From CAZNER01 sp964572065 (GTDB lineage Bacteria > Patescibacteriota > Dojkabacteria > JAHIVN01): DNA of 64,000 bases. The translations under genes were made by a program, and so were the position numbers. The notes under the pieces are model-generated. The model was not told the DNA's origin and made no database searches. It saw nothing but the letters and a program-made list of their open reading frames with translations. Location: NCBI GenBank assembly GCA_964572065.1, contig CAZNER010000001.1, positions 9,807-73,806 of the forward strand, read 5' to 3'. Shown piece after piece: positions 17,990 through 27,297 of this stretch. How positions within the stretch are numbered: the first letter of the stretch is position 1; each line of letters begins with the position of its first letter.

Positions 17990-19114
17990 TCACTCAAGAA
18001 TATAATTAATTTGTTTGTTTTCTAATTTAGTATTACATACAGGACAATATCCAGCTTCTTTTAATATTTTTTCACTCTCAACAATAAAAACATTCTGTTC
18101 TTTGTTTACTTCTTCTTTATCTTTTTTCCAATTTTTAATAGCCTCCTCCATTTTAACTATTTTATTTAAAAAAGCTATTAAAAAAGTGTGCTCTTCATAC
18201 AAACTTTCTATATTTTTAATATTTAACTCTTCATTTAATACCCTATATCTTTGCTTATAAATAGTATGTTCTTTATCTATTTTTTGTAACTGAATTATTA
18301 TATTATTTAAAAATTGATAATCTCTTAACAAGGTATCCACCTTAAGTAAATCTACGAAATCTAAAGATTTAAAACTGTTTAATTGCTTTTTACAAAAAAC
18401 GATTTCTCCTTCTAACCGTTTAATATTTTGTAAATGATTTATTAAAAACTCTTTTTCTATATTTAATTGTTGTATTTTTTCTTGGCTACTTTGACAGTTT
18501 GTTCCTTCTTGCAATAATTTATCAATACATTCATATTTTATTAGTACTTCTTTTATATCAGAAATTTCAGTATCACAAGTTTTAATATTACGTTTTTGTT
18601 GTTTAATTCTTATATTTGCTTCTTGTTGTGCTTGATCTAAAACGTCTATACCTGTAAGTTTTCCAAACAATTTAGCTTTAACAGAAGCTGGATCATCTAA
18701 TAAAAATAATTTATACTGGTCTGTAAAATGAAAATCAAAAGAAATATCCCTATATTTTATAATATCTAAAATATTAAAAACTTCTAAAATTTCCTTCGGT
18801 ATGTGTTTACCAAAATTATCAAAAGTTTGAATTTCTCGTCCTTCTTTTTCTACAATATATCTATTGATTTTACCCACTTGTCTCGTAACTATACAATCAT
18901 CAAAATACAGTTTAATTCTATAACCTTTTTCTCCGAAAGTTATAAAATTATCTCCTGCCGGCAAATCCCTTAATATTTTTCGCAACGCTCTTAATATACT
19001 TGATTTACCATGATTAGTAGGACCAGTTAAAATAGTAACACCATCAGCAAAAGGTATTACAGTATTTTTATGTGATTGAAAGTTTTCTAATTCAATTTTC
19101 TGTAGTTTCTTCAA
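17990..19114 (-). CDS. N-terminal half of a split SbcC/Rad50-like ATPase with zinc hook
   Basis: 374 aa. ABC ATPase N-lobe: LENFQSHKNTVIPF, Walker A GPTNHGKSSI at 31-40 and a Q-loop-like region, then a coiled-coil arm and a C-terminal CPVC zinc hook at 357-360. The protein ends 14 residues after the hook; the returning arm and C-lobe are encoded four genes downstream. Together with SbcD this predicts a Mre11-Rad50-like complex assembled from split subunits. Confidence 0.87.
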   Translation of the reverse strand: MKKLQKIELENFQSHKNTVIPFADGVTILTGPTNHGKSSILRALRKILRDLPAGDNFITFGEKGYRIKLYFDDCIVTRQVGKINRYIVEKEGREIQTFDNFGKHIPKEILEVFNILDIIKYRDISFDFHFTDQYKLFLLDDPASVKAKLFGKLTGIDVLDQAQQEANIRIKQQKRNIKTCDTEISDIKEVLIKYECIDKLLQEGTNCQSSQEKIQQLNIEKEFLINHLQNIKRLEGEIVFCKKQLNSFKSLDFVDLLKVDTLLRDYQFLNNIIIQLQKIDKEHTIYKQRYRVLNEELNIKNIESLYEEHTFLIAFLNKIVKMEEAIKNWKKDKEEVNKEQNVFIVESEKILKEAGYCPVCNTKLENKQINYILE

Positions 19115-19280
19115 TGTATTGAACCCTTTTAACTAAATGAAAATTTATATCTTGTTTTAAATTTTCTATATAAACCCAAGGCTTAGTGATACTCTCTTCT
19201 AATAAATTTTTCATTGATTGCATATCTGTAATAGAAAATTCTAAAAAATCACCCCTATCAAAATACAATCTAACTTTCAT
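19092..19280 (-). CDS. Hypothetical protein, 62 aa
   Basis: Small protein starting MKVRLYFDRGDFLEFSITD, likely a compact alpha/beta fold. Starts 2 bases after the recA stop and overlaps the Rad50 N-lobe gene by 23 bases, so it is embedded in the recombination operon. No family recognised. Confidence 0.6.
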   Translation of the reverse strand: MKVRLYFDRGDFLEFSITDMQSMKNLLEESITKPWVYIENLKQDINFHLVKRVQYIEETTEN

Positions 19281-19282
19281 TA

Positions 19283-20371
19283 TTATTTCTTTTTCTCCCT
19301 TGTTTGTATCTTTCCATGTTCTTTTACTTCTGCATCTTGTATTTCAGAAAGAATGCGAGCATCATCTTCAGCCCTTATTTCCTTTATTTTGGCTTCTACA
19401 TCTTCTCTAATCATACCGAGAATATCTCGATTTCCAATAAGAAAGGTACGTGCGTTTTCTAAACCTTGACCTATTCTTTCTTCCCGATAAGAAAGCCAGG
19501 TACCGTTTTTTTGTAAAATATTAAATTTTAAAGCTTGTTCTATAACATCTTTCACTTTATCAATACCTTGACCGAAACGTAATTCGAAATGCGTAGTTTT
19601 CATAGGAGCAGCAACTTTATTTTTTACTACCTTAACTTTAGTTCTGTAAGCAATAATGTTAGAATCTTTATCCGCATCTGCATTTTTAACTGAAGATTCT
19701 TTTCTAATATCTATCCTAACAGAACTATAGAATTTTAAAGCTTTACCACCAGTTGTAGTTTCTGGGTTTCCAAACATTATTCCGATCTTAGAACGCAATT
19801 GATTAATAAAAATAAGACAGCAAGCAGAAGAACTTACAACTGCAGTAAGTTTTCTTAAAGCTTGGGACATTAATCTAGCTTGTAAACCTATATGAGAATC
19901 CCCGATATCTCCTTCTAATTCTGCTTTTGGGACTAATGCCGCTACTGAATCTATTACTACAATATTTACAGCTCCAGATCTTACTAAAGTCTCGGCAATA
20001 CGCAAAGCATCATCCCCACAATCTGGTTGACTTATAAGTAAATTATCCGTATCTACCCCAAGTTTTTCTGCATAATTTAAATCTATAGCATGTTCTACAT
20101 CTATAAAAGCTGCTATATTACTAGTTTTTTGGGTTTCAGCTATAGCATGTAAAGCTAAAGTGGTTTTACCCCCACCTTCTGGTCCATAAATTTCTATGAT
20201 ACGCCCTTTTGGAAAACCATAACCCACTGCTAAATCTATAGATAAAATACCTGTAGGTAACCAAGCAATATGTAAAGGTTTATCTTTTTTTCTAAAAATG
20301 GCTCCTTTACCAAATTCTTTTTCGATTTGAGATACTGCAGTATCAATAGCTTTTTGTTTTTGTTCTTCCAT
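19283..20371 (-). CDS. recA: RecA-family recombinase
   Basis: Full-length RecA (362 aa): starts [20 protein letters not shown]; Walker [10 protein letters not shown] at about 64-72; Walker B-type [20 protein letters not shown]; loop L2 region around [20 protein letters not shown] with the usual INQLRSKIG before it. Forms filaments for strand exchange and recombination-dependent replication. GGAGG lies 10 bases upstream of the ATG, which overlaps the UDG stop. Confidence 0.95.
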   Translation of the reverse strand: MEEQKQKAIDTAVSQIEKEFGKGAIFRKKDKPLHIAWLPTGILSIDLAVGYGFPKGRIIEIYGPEGGGKTTLALHAIAETQKTSNIAAFIDVEHAIDLNYAEKLGVDTDNLLISQPDCGDDALRIAETLVRSGAVNIVVIDSVAALVPKAELEGDIGDSHIGLQARLMSQALRKLTAVVSSSACCLIFINQLRSKIGIMFGNPETTTGGKALKFYSSVRIDIRKESSVKNADADKDSNIIAYRTKVKVVKNKVAAPMKTTHFELRFGQGIDKVKDVIEQALKFNILQKNGTWLSYREERIGQGLENARTFLIGNRDILGMIREDVEAKIKEIRAEDDARILSEIQDAEVKEHGKIQTREKKK

Positions 20372-20946
20372 TATCCAAATTCCTCCTGCTTTTTTATATT
20401 ATGTTGAAATTCTTCTTTAAGCAATTTTCTTAAAATATTACAATCTTGTTTAATTTTGGGTAAGTTCATTAATTTATTATAACACAACGTTGCTGGATGT
20501 AACATTGGAAATACCCATAAATCAAAAAGAGATGACCAAAGAAGTTTCCCCCTAGCTTTCATAACCCCATCTTTTCCTGTAACAGTAGACAAGGCGTGTT
20601 TGCCAAGAGTACATATTAACCCCGGTTTGATTAATCGTATTTCTTCTTTTAAAAAAGGTAAACATTGTTTTATTTCTTCTTCTTTCGGATCCCTATTATT
20701 AGGAGGCCTACATTTTACTACATTAGTTATATAAACTACATCTCTTGATAAGCCTATATACCAAAGTATTCTAGTAAGCCACACCCCCGCAGCCCCAATA
20801 AAAGGTTTACCTTGCTCATCTTCTTTTTTACCTGGAGCTTCAGCAATAAAAGCAATAATAGGATTATCTGTTTTACCTCGTCCTAATACTACTTTAATTC
20901 GGTTTTTATGTAAAGGACATCGAGTACAAGTACTTAAAGTAATCAT
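20371..20946 (-). CDS. Family 4 uracil-DNA glycosylase (Fe-S)
   Basis: 191 aa. Fe-S cysteines C7 and C10 in [10 protein letters not shown], then [13 protein letters not shown] and the fourth in EIKQCLPF. Catalytic motifs look intact: [15 protein letters not shown] (the GEAPG motif) and MLHPATL. It should remove uracil from DNA. A second, degenerate copy of this fold is fused to the DNA polymerase. Start overlaps the SSB-like gene's stop. Confidence 0.92.
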   Translation of the reverse strand: MITLSTCTRCPLHKNRIKVVLGRGKTDNPIIAFIAEAPGKKEDEQGKPFIGAAGVWLTRILWYIGLSRDVVYITNVVKCRPPNNRDPKEEEIKQCLPFLKEEIRLIKPGLICTLGKHALSTVTGKDGVMKARGKLLWSSLFDLWVFPMLHPATLCYNKLMNLPKIKQDCNILRKLLKEEFQHNIKKQEEFG

Positions 20947-21803
20947 TAAAAATTACCGGGTAAATTTAAATCAAGAGAATTGGAATTGGCATCTTCTTTT
21001 TGTTCTTGAGCTGTTTTATTTCCTTGTTTTATATCTTTCGACTCAACAACAGGATCCGATACCGTTTGATTACTTATACTTGGCTGAGTAGGCTGATTAT
21101 TGTGTACTCCCAATAATTCACTCATTTCTTCTGCTTTACTTGGCGCTACCATATAAGACAAATCTTTTAAATCTGCTTCAGCTATTAACTTTTGAAAAGC
21201 TTCTGGTACCGATACTATTTTAGAATCTTGCATAAAAGGCTCTGTTTTATATCTTGTATCAGCTCCTGTACCTGTCTTCTCAAGTTTCCAAAGATATTGA
21301 GTGATATCTCCATTACCCACATTCAAGTCCCCTAACCTACTGTGAATATCTTTATACATAGAAGGACTCACTTGATAAGGTACCAATTTATTATCAAATT
21401 TAGCTTTCGGTTTATCCTGGCCATCTGGTCCCTCTACTAGTTTTATCTTACCGACTAGTGCCCAATAAATAATTACGTGTTCTGCTGGTTGTATCTTACC
21501 TCTATATACATCTACTTCTGCTGTACCCATTTCTTTTGCTGCACAAGCAAGACAATTATTTGGATCTTTACCATAATTTTGGGTGCCATTAGCCATACAA
21601 CCTTTACGCCTAATATCTCCAGTAGCCGTATGAATATAATGAAAAGCTCCGGCATACGCTTTGCCATTACCAAGAATAAACAGATGTGTGGCATCTGTTT
21701 CTTGATCCTTAGCCCTCACTATATCTGTTCCCGTACCTATTTTACTTACAATAGCTGCTCCTACTTGCTTCTGTTTTTGGATTTCTTCTTTAGACATCGC
21801 CAT
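20946..21803 (-). CDS. Probable single-stranded DNA-binding protein
   Basis: 285 aa. A possible zinc site (C69, C84, C87 with a nearby histidine) lies within a beta-rich core (about 35-210). A disordered Q/N/S-rich tail follows, ending DANSNSLDLNLPGNF, which resembles the acidic, aromatic-ended tails of SSB proteins and T4 gp32-type proteins. It lies directly upstream of UDG and RecA, where a phage SSB is expected. Call is from architecture and context, not from a recognised family signature. Confidence 0.6.
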   Translation of the reverse strand: MAMSKEEIQKQKQVGAAIVSKIGTGTDIVRAKDQETDATHLFILGNGKAYAGAFHYIHTATGDIRRKGCMANGTQNYGKDPNNCLACAAKEMGTAEVDVYRGKIQPAEHVIIYWALVGKIKLVEGPDGQDKPKAKFDNKLVPYQVSPSMYKDIHSRLGDLNVGNGDITQYLWKLEKTGTGADTRYKTEPFMQDSKIVSVPEAFQKLIAEADLKDLSYMVAPSKAEEMSELLGVHNNQPTQPSISNQTVSDPVVESKDIKQGNKTAQEQKEDANSNSLDLNLPGNF

Positions 21804-21837
21804 AAAAACCCCTTTCTTTTTAAAAATTAAAAAGTAT

Positions 21838-22512
21838 TCATCCTAAAGATATTTCCAAAGTATCTTTAGGTTTATAATATTTATCTACTGTAAATTTTTC
21901 CCCACTTGCCATTATAGAATGATCTGTTGAAACAAAAGTCTCCAAAAAAGTTTCTGCGTCTTTCAAAGTTTGGATACGAAAAGCTGCCGCTAAATCTGCG
22001 AAATGTAATATTTGATTAATAGTTCCTTCTGGAACACTCATAAACCGTTCATATAAACCATTATGAAAATAAATAGCATCGCAAATACGTTTAAGTTTAA
22101 TATAATTTTCATTGCGTCCAGAATCAAAAACTTTTCCATAACGTCGCCATAAAATATCAGCTGTTAATTTACCATGTTCATAATAAAAAGGATAATTCCA
22201 TTGGGATTCATGTTGTGTTCCAAATTTATAAATGTCGTGTAATAAAGCTGCTGCAAGAATGATATCTATTTCTGATTGGTCTAAATTTAAACTATCTGCA
22301 AATTTTAAACTGAAACAAGATACAAGTAACGTATGAACGCATAAACCTCCAACACCATTACACAATTCAGGATGATATTTACCCGTAGTAGAAGCAGAAG
22401 CTGTCCAAAAATAATTAGGAATATAACGTTCAAAAGTTTGCATTAATAATCCGTGTATATATGCATCTTTTACTCTATTCAGTACCTTATCAAAAAAAGA
22501 AATATTATACAT
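21838..22512 (-). CDS. HD-domain phosphohydrolase-like protein
   Basis: About 224 aa. Metal-binding HD-type residues: GGLCVHTLLVSCFSLKFAD (first H), LAAALLHDIYKFG (the HD pair), later YEHGKLTADILWRRYG and FHNGLYERFM. The family includes dNTP/nucleotide phosphohydrolases and cyclic nucleotide hydrolases; the substrate cannot be told here. I prefer the ATG at MYNISFF over a TTG that overlaps the previous stop; neither has a good ribosome binding site. Confidence 0.75.
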   Translation of the reverse strand: MYNISFFDKVLNRVKDAYIHGLLMQTFERYIPNYFWTASASTTGKYHPELCNGVGGLCVHTLLVSCFSLKFADSLNLDQSEIDIILAAALLHDIYKFGTQHESQWNYPFYYEHGKLTADILWRRYGKVFDSGRNENYIKLKRICDAIYFHNGLYERFMSVPEGTINQILHFADLAAAFRIQTLKDAETFLETFVSTDHSIMASGEKFTVDKYYKPKDTLEISLG

Positions 22513-22520
22513 AATTATTT

Positions 22521-23264
22521 TCAATCTGTTTCTATAAGAACGTTATCATACTTGTGTTTTTTTTCTTCATGGTGTACCAATTCTAGCTTTTTAAAGGTGT
22601 TAGAATCATAAACTAAAATACTATTATTAATTAAAACTTCTAGTAATCTACCGCGAGCTTTTAACATACTATGTTGCCTTTCTAGAGCCGTTCTTCTACT
22701 TTTCAAATATCTTAATTGCTTCTTTGAATTTTTTAATTTTTTTATAATAGCTTGATATTCTATTAAATTTTCTTTAACTTTATCAGATAAATTATCTCTT
22801 TGTTCTTGATCTGGTATTATATTATTAGTAAAATCTGATTTAACTGCCCATGTAAATATTTTACTGATTAAATAGTTTTTATACGATATTAAAAATTGAG
22901 TGTTTGTAAAATCCTCTGTTTCCCATTTAAAATACAAGATACGTAATCTTGCTATTATATCCTCTTTTGTAGCTTCTTTAGCTTTAATAAAAGAACGCTC
23001 ATTTCTTAACCATTCTAAAATTTCTTCCCTTCTTTCTGCTTCCCAAATTTCATAAATACGTTCTAATTCTTCTATTTCTTCTTCTAAAGAATTTATTAAT
23101 TCTGAGAAATAATCAAGTTTCGCAGGATTTTCATCCATCAACCTATTTAAAACAAAAGGATTAGTATCAAAATCTGTACCTAAATAAAGTTTACCATTTA
23201 AAAAATAATCTGCTTCTTTTTTATATAACTCAGTTGCTGATTGTAATTTAGGTAAAGATGTCAT
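22521..23264 (-). CDS. Coiled-coil hypothetical protein, 247 aa
   Basis: Long helical stretches: about 50-85 (LINSLEEEIEELERIYEIWE) and 160-210 (KKLKNSKKQLRYLKSRRTAL). No enzyme motif seen. It sits between a 111-aa gene and the HD-domain gene in the replication/recombination region, with single-base gaps, so it is co-transcribed with them. Confidence 0.65.
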   Translation of the reverse strand: MTSLPKLQSATELYKKEADYFLNGKLYLGTDFDTNPFVLNRLMDENPAKLDYFSELINSLEEEIEELERIYEIWEAERREEILEWLRNERSFIKAKEATKEDIIARLRILYFKWETEDFTNTQFLISYKNYLISKIFTWAVKSDFTNNIIPDQEQRDNLSDKVKENLIEYQAIIKKLKNSKKQLRYLKSRRTALERQHSMLKARGRLLEVLINNSILVYDSNTFKKLELVHHEEKKHKYDNVLIETD

Positions 23265-23265
23265 A

Positions 23266-23601
23266 TTATAAATCCATTTCTATATCAGATGTATTATTCG
23301 TTTTATTTTCAAAAAAATCTTTTATTTCTTTAGTATTATTAGGTAAACGATTACTATTTTGATTACCTAATTTACGTAATATATATTCTTCCTTAAAAGA
23401 TAAAGGATGGAAAACAAACTGTTTGATATCTTTTTCTGTAAGTTCTTTACATTTTCGCGTTAAATCTATAGATATTTCATCTAAAAGTTTTGAATCTGTT
23501 ACTTCACCCTCCAATTCCGTACTAAATTCTTGACTTCTAAAAGGCTCAGTAAAAACTACTTGCTTAAAACTTTTTTTTATCTTAATTATGTGTTGATCCA
23601 T
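23266..23601 (-). CDS. Hypothetical protein, 111 aa
   Basis: Charged soluble protein with a beta-type N-terminus (HIIKIKKSFKQVVFTEPF) and an acidic C-terminus (NTSDIEMDL). One base separates it from each neighbour. No family recognised. Confidence 0.6.
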   Translation of the reverse strand: MDQHIIKIKKSFKQVVFTEPFRSQEFSTELEGEVTDSKLLDEISIDLTRKCKELTEKDIKQFVFHPLSFKEEYILRKLGNQNSNRLPNNTKEIKDFFENKTNNTSDIEMDL

Positions 23602-23602
23602 A

Positions 23603-24031
23603 CTATTTTTTCTTAGTTTCTGTTTTATCTAATATATTCGGAACTTTATCATCTGCTTGCCAATGAACTCCAAAAGTATCTAAAACTGAAGAAAAATCTT
23701 CAATGTCGTGTTTTATTAACCTATCACCAAAAACTATAGGTATATGTAATAATTCGTGATATAAACAAATAATTTTTTGCGCTTTATTTAACACATTAAA
23801 ATTTTCATAAACACAAACAATAAAATATTGTATTTCTGTTATTAAACTATATAAAGGAGGTACCCGCTCTATGTACGCATTAGCCCTATGTTTTTGGCCT
23901 TGTCTCATTACTACTAGAATTTTAGATAAATCAACGTGAGAAAAATGTTCTGGTTTAGTTTCTACTAGTTGTTTAACCCATTTAACCCCTTCATCAAAAA
24001 CATAAAAAATAACTTCTTTTTTTTGTACCAT
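23603..24031 (-). CDS. Putative phage metallopeptidase (HExxH)
   Basis: 142 aa with IICLYHELLHIP, a HExxH zinc site, around residue 90, and a following HDIEDF that could supply the third ligand. Similar small single-domain putative metallopeptidases occur in many phages; their substrate is not known. AGGAG precedes the ATG. A small TATCTTT/AAAGATA hairpin lies in the gap behind the polymerase gene, but it has no T tail. Confidence 0.7.
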   Translation of the reverse strand: MVQKKEVIFYVFDEGVKWVKQLVETKPEHFSHVDLSKILVVMRQGQKHRANAYIERVPPLYSLITEIQYFIVCVYENFNVLNKAQKIICLYHELLHIPIVFGDRLIKHDIEDFSSVLDTFGVHWQADDKVPNILDKTETKKK

Positions 24032-24087
24032 AATATACTCCTATTAAATTAAATATACAAAATTTTATCTTTCATAAAAGATATTTT

Positions 24088-26607
24088 TTAATTTTTTTCG
24101 CTTTTCTCTTCTTCTTTAATTCCTTTACCTTCTACAGCTTCTCCCCAACGAGACACAGACTCTATATCCATTTTTGGCGGTAATACTAAACATTTTAACG
24201 GACATTCTGCAATAATTTCAACTATTTGAATAACTTCTTGTTCAATTTCTTCTTTATACTCAATAACTACTTCATCATGTACAGTCAATACAATACGTGC
24301 GTCTAATTGTCTTTTTTTAAATTCTTTAAATATACGACCTGTGGCTAAAGATAAAATATCTGATGCCCCTCCTTGAATCGGGGAATTTACAGCTTCTCGT
24401 TCATATAAAGCAACTTTCTTTTTATCTCCCTTTTTAATCCTTTCTTCAATATCTAAAAATCTACGTACTCGCCCAAACAGACTAACTACTTCTTTGTAGG
24501 TTCTAGCACATTTTTTTATATTAGTAATCCAATTACTAATTTTTGGGTATCTGGCAAAATATCGGTTAATATATTCCTGGGCTTCTTCTACTGGAATACC
24601 TAATTGTTCAGCAACAGAAACCGGTCCCCTACCATAAATAATTCCAAATTCTATAGTTTTTATAGCTGTTCTAAGTTTTGCCGATACTTTTTCTTCTGGT
24701 ATGTTAAAGGTATTTGCAGCAACTATTCTATGAATATCTTTATTCTGTCTAAAAGTATCAATTAAAGTTTCATCTCCTGTATAATTTGCTAAAACCCTCA
24801 ATTCTGCGGCAGAATAATCGCAACAAAGCAATTTATAACCAGGACTTGCTATGAAAATATTCCTCATTTCTTCTGTTTTTGGTTGATTTTGTAAATTTGG
24901 TTCTCGAGAAGACAATCTACCAGTAGTAGTACCTGCTACAAGATAAGTAGTATGTACCCTATCGTTTTTATCAATTAATGGTTGCAGTCCTTCTAAATAA
25001 GTAGATAAAATTTTAGCATCTGCTCTGTATTGCAAAAGTAATATAGGCAATTCATGTTGTGTTTTTTTTGCTAACTCTTTCAACACTTCCTCATCTGTAG
25101 ATGGTCTTGGTATCATAGATTTCTTACACTTCGGGCAAATTACCTTATTTTTCCCTTGACCGGAACAATTAGGATCTGAACAAATATTTATTCCTGTAGT
25201 TTTTAAAACTGGCAACTTTAATTCAGTAAACAACTTATATCCCAATTGTTTTGGAGATTTTATATTAAAATCCCCAAATTTTTTATTTATACTATTTTCC
25301 AACTGTAATAATTTATCTTTATACTTAACTGTTAATTTTTTAATATAAGCAAGATCTACTTTAACTCCTATAAATTCCGTCTCACAAAGAGCTTCTTGTA
25401 AGGGCATAACTAAATCGAAAAACAATTTTTTAATTCCTCCCCTTCCGTAAAGTTTTTGTAACCGGTTTTCTTCTTGTTCTAACATATCTACAAAAATATG
25501 CTTTAACCGGAAAGTACAATCGGCGTCAGCTGCTGCATACCAATATAATACGTCTAAACGAAGCGTCCCGTAATTTCTATCTTTTCTGGGTATACCTTTT
25601 ACAAAAGCTTGCAATTCTTCCTCATATCCTGCCATATCAGGAATAAATTGACTAGTACATTTTTTTAAATCATGAGTACCTCGTTCTTCATTTAACATAT
25701 AATGTAATAAAAGAGTATCAACATTAAAATTATTAACTTGTATACCTTCAACTTTTAAAAACTTAATATCAAATTTACCATTATGTGCTATCTTTGGTAT
25801 AGGAGACTCTAATAAATCTTTTATATTTTGTTTTACAATAGACCAATCATGTCCCCAATTAAAAGCTTCATAATAACACCAGGGTATATAGTAAGCCTCC
25901 TTTTCTTTACAACACAAACTGATACCTATAATTTTATCATCTTTCCACCAATTAAAACCTGTCGTCTCTAAATCAAAAGCTATTTCTGAAGCTTTATTCA
26001 GCGTTTCTATTATAATTTTAAATTTATCAATTGAATCTACCAAAATATAATTAACATTCTTTCTTTGTTCATTTGGTGTTAATCTTTTTTTAATTTTTAA
26101 CAAATCCTCGTAAATTTTATCTGCTGTCTTTGGCCTTCGTTCAATAGCTGCCGGATCTAGTAAAGGAATAACTTCACAATTATAATCTTTATTTGTAAAT
26201 ATTCTACCATGAACCTGAGATATATCAGTCCGTCCTGTAAAAAACTGGCAAGCAACTTTACCGATAGGAACAATTAAAACGGGCTTTATATTTTTAATTT
26301 CTGTTTCTAATATACTTTTACAATGATTAATTTCAATTTCAGTAGGGGGTCTTTTATTTTTTGGTGGGGGAACTTTAGGCAAGCATTTAACTAAAGAAGT
26401 TAAAAATAAAAGTTTAGTATCAAAAAGGCATTTATTACATAAATCATACAATCGCGCAGAAGCCTCATCTTTAAATAATGTTTTAGCAAAAGAATCCTGT
26501 ATACTTGGAGCATCTTTTACAAATAATATTTTTGATTGATTTCCTAAAGCCCTACCTCGTAGACCTTCTTGATCATTTAAGGGACAGCCTTTACAACAAT
26601 CTTTCAT
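24088..26607 (-). CDS. polA: Family A DNA polymerase with Fe-S/UDG-like N-terminal domain and 3'-5' exonuclease
   Basis: Replicative polymerase of about 838 aa. Residues 1-175 are a family 4 UDG-like fold keeping four Fe-S-type cysteines (C5, C8, C75, C96), but the catalytic motifs are altered (KDAPS instead of GEAPG, LDPAAI instead of HPA). Residues 185-385 are a DnaQ-like exonuclease (FDLETTG at 211-217; IAHNGKFDIKFL). The polymerase follows with motif A CCDYSAAELRVL (D596), motif B RTAIKTIEFGIIYG (about 645-658) and motif C LTVHDEV (about 773-779). A four-cysteine zinc ribbon (C475, C480, C490, C493) is inserted in the thumb region. The domain order recalls the SPO1 polymerase. Confidence 0.93.
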   Translation of the reverse strand: MKDCCKGCPLNDQEGLRGRALGNQSKILFVKDAPSIQDSFAKTLFKDEASARLYDLCNKCLFDTKLLFLTSLVKCLPKVPPPKNKRPPTEIEINHCKSILETEIKNIKPVLIVPIGKVACQFFTGRTDISQVHGRIFTNKDYNCEVIPLLDPAAIERRPKTADKIYEDLLKIKKRLTPNEQRKNVNYILVDSIDKFKIIIETLNKASEIAFDLETTGFNWWKDDKIIGISLCCKEKEAYYIPWCYYEAFNWGHDWSIVKQNIKDLLESPIPKIAHNGKFDIKFLKVEGIQVNNFNVDTLLLHYMLNEERGTHDLKKCTSQFIPDMAGYEEELQAFVKGIPRKDRNYGTLRLDVLYWYAAADADCTFRLKHIFVDMLEQEENRLQKLYGRGGIKKLFFDLVMPLQEALCETEFIGVKVDLAYIKKLTVKYKDKLLQLENSINKKFGDFNIKSPKQLGYKLFTELKLPVLKTTGINICSDPNCSGQGKNKVICPKCKKSMIPRPSTDEEVLKELAKKTQHELPILLLQYRADAKILSTYLEGLQPLIDKNDRVHTTYLVAGTTTGRLSSREPNLQNQPKTEEMRNIFIASPGYKLLCCDYSAAELRVLANYTGDETLIDTFRQNKDIHRIVAANTFNIPEEKVSAKLRTAIKTIEFGIIYGRGPVSVAEQLGIPVEEAQEYINRYFARYPKISNWITNIKKCARTYKEVVSLFGRVRRFLDIEERIKKGDKKKVALYEREAVNSPIQGGASDILSLATGRIFKEFKKRQLDARIVLTVHDEVVIEYKEEIEQEVIQIVEIIAECPLKCLVLPPKMDIESVSRWGEAVEGKGIKEEEKSEKN

Positions 26608-27088
26608 TATTATATTTTCCTGTATATAATCTCGAAGACTCTGCTAACATAAAATATATAGTAGCTATTCTTGCTCCTTTTTCTACCTTTATAGTATCCA
26701 TAGCATACAATGTAGCTCCTGTTTGATTTTTAAAACCAGAATCATATATACCCGTTAAAATAAAACAACCGTATCTATTTAGAGAAGACCGGTGTGTAAT
26801 AAATGCGCAAACATTATTAGGCAATGTAACCGATTCATTAAAATGTAAATTATAAAATCTAGGTCCAAAAAAAGTATACCAATTATTTTTGGAAGAGATT
26901 TCAAGCCAATCTTCTTTTTTTGGTTTCTTTTTTTCATCTTCTTTTGAAATACTAAATTCGGAATGTCGATAATCTAAGCCGTAAGCTTTTTCTAATCTTA
27001 AATCTATAGAATTAGGTTGTATCTGATCTTTTAATACAGGTTTTGTAATCCAACCTTTTTCTATAGCGATTTTAGGGTTAATTATCAT
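26591..27088 (-). CDS. dCTP deaminase/dUTPase-family protein
   Basis: 165 aa trimeric dUTPase-fold protein. Seen: QPNSIDLRLEKAYGL near the N-terminus, THRSSLNRYGCFI (motif with Arg/Ser that grips phosphates) and TGIYDSGFKNQTGATLYAM. The usual dCTP-deaminase catalytic Glu context is not clearly kept, so dUTPase or bifunctional activity is possible. Either would lower uracil in DNA, in line with the UDG. Overlaps the polymerase gene by 17 bases. Confidence 0.8.
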   Translation of the reverse strand: MIINPKIAIEKGWITKPVLKDQIQPNSIDLRLEKAYGLDYRHSEFSISKEDEKKKPKKEDWLEISSKNNWYTFFGPRFYNLHFNESVTLPNNVCAFITHRSSLNRYGCFILTGIYDSGFKNQTGATLYAMDTIKVEKGARIATIYFMLAESSRLYTGKYNNERLL

Positions 27089-27296
27089 AAGTTTTTTCCA
27101 AATATTCTTTATTCAAACTATCTATAATTGTTTGTACATACTCTTTCAATAGACTATCATTTTGTAATAACTGCTGTTGAAATTTTTGTCGTTGAGCCTC
27201 CTTTTTTAAATTAGAAACTCTCAAAGTTAAGTATACTCCCATACACAATAAAAATATAAATATTAAAACATTAATAATTAAATTTTTTAATTCCAT
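27078..27296 (-). CDS. Membrane-anchored small protein, 72 aa
   Basis: One N-terminal membrane segment (LIINVLIFIFLLCMGVYL, about 5-22) followed by a charged helix with Q-rich heptads. Overlaps the start of the dUTPase-like gene by 11 bases and follows folE after one base. No family recognised. Orientation and role unknown. Confidence 0.6.
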   Translation of the reverse strand: MELKNLIINVLIFIFLLCMGVYLTLRVSNLKKEAQRQKFQQQLLQNDSLLKEYVQTIIDSLNKEYLEKTYDN

Positions 27297-27297
27297 A

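Noticed and set aside
24062..24087. Hairpin TATCTTT/AAAGATA after the polymerase gene region as a terminator
   Set aside because: Short stem with no T run after it.
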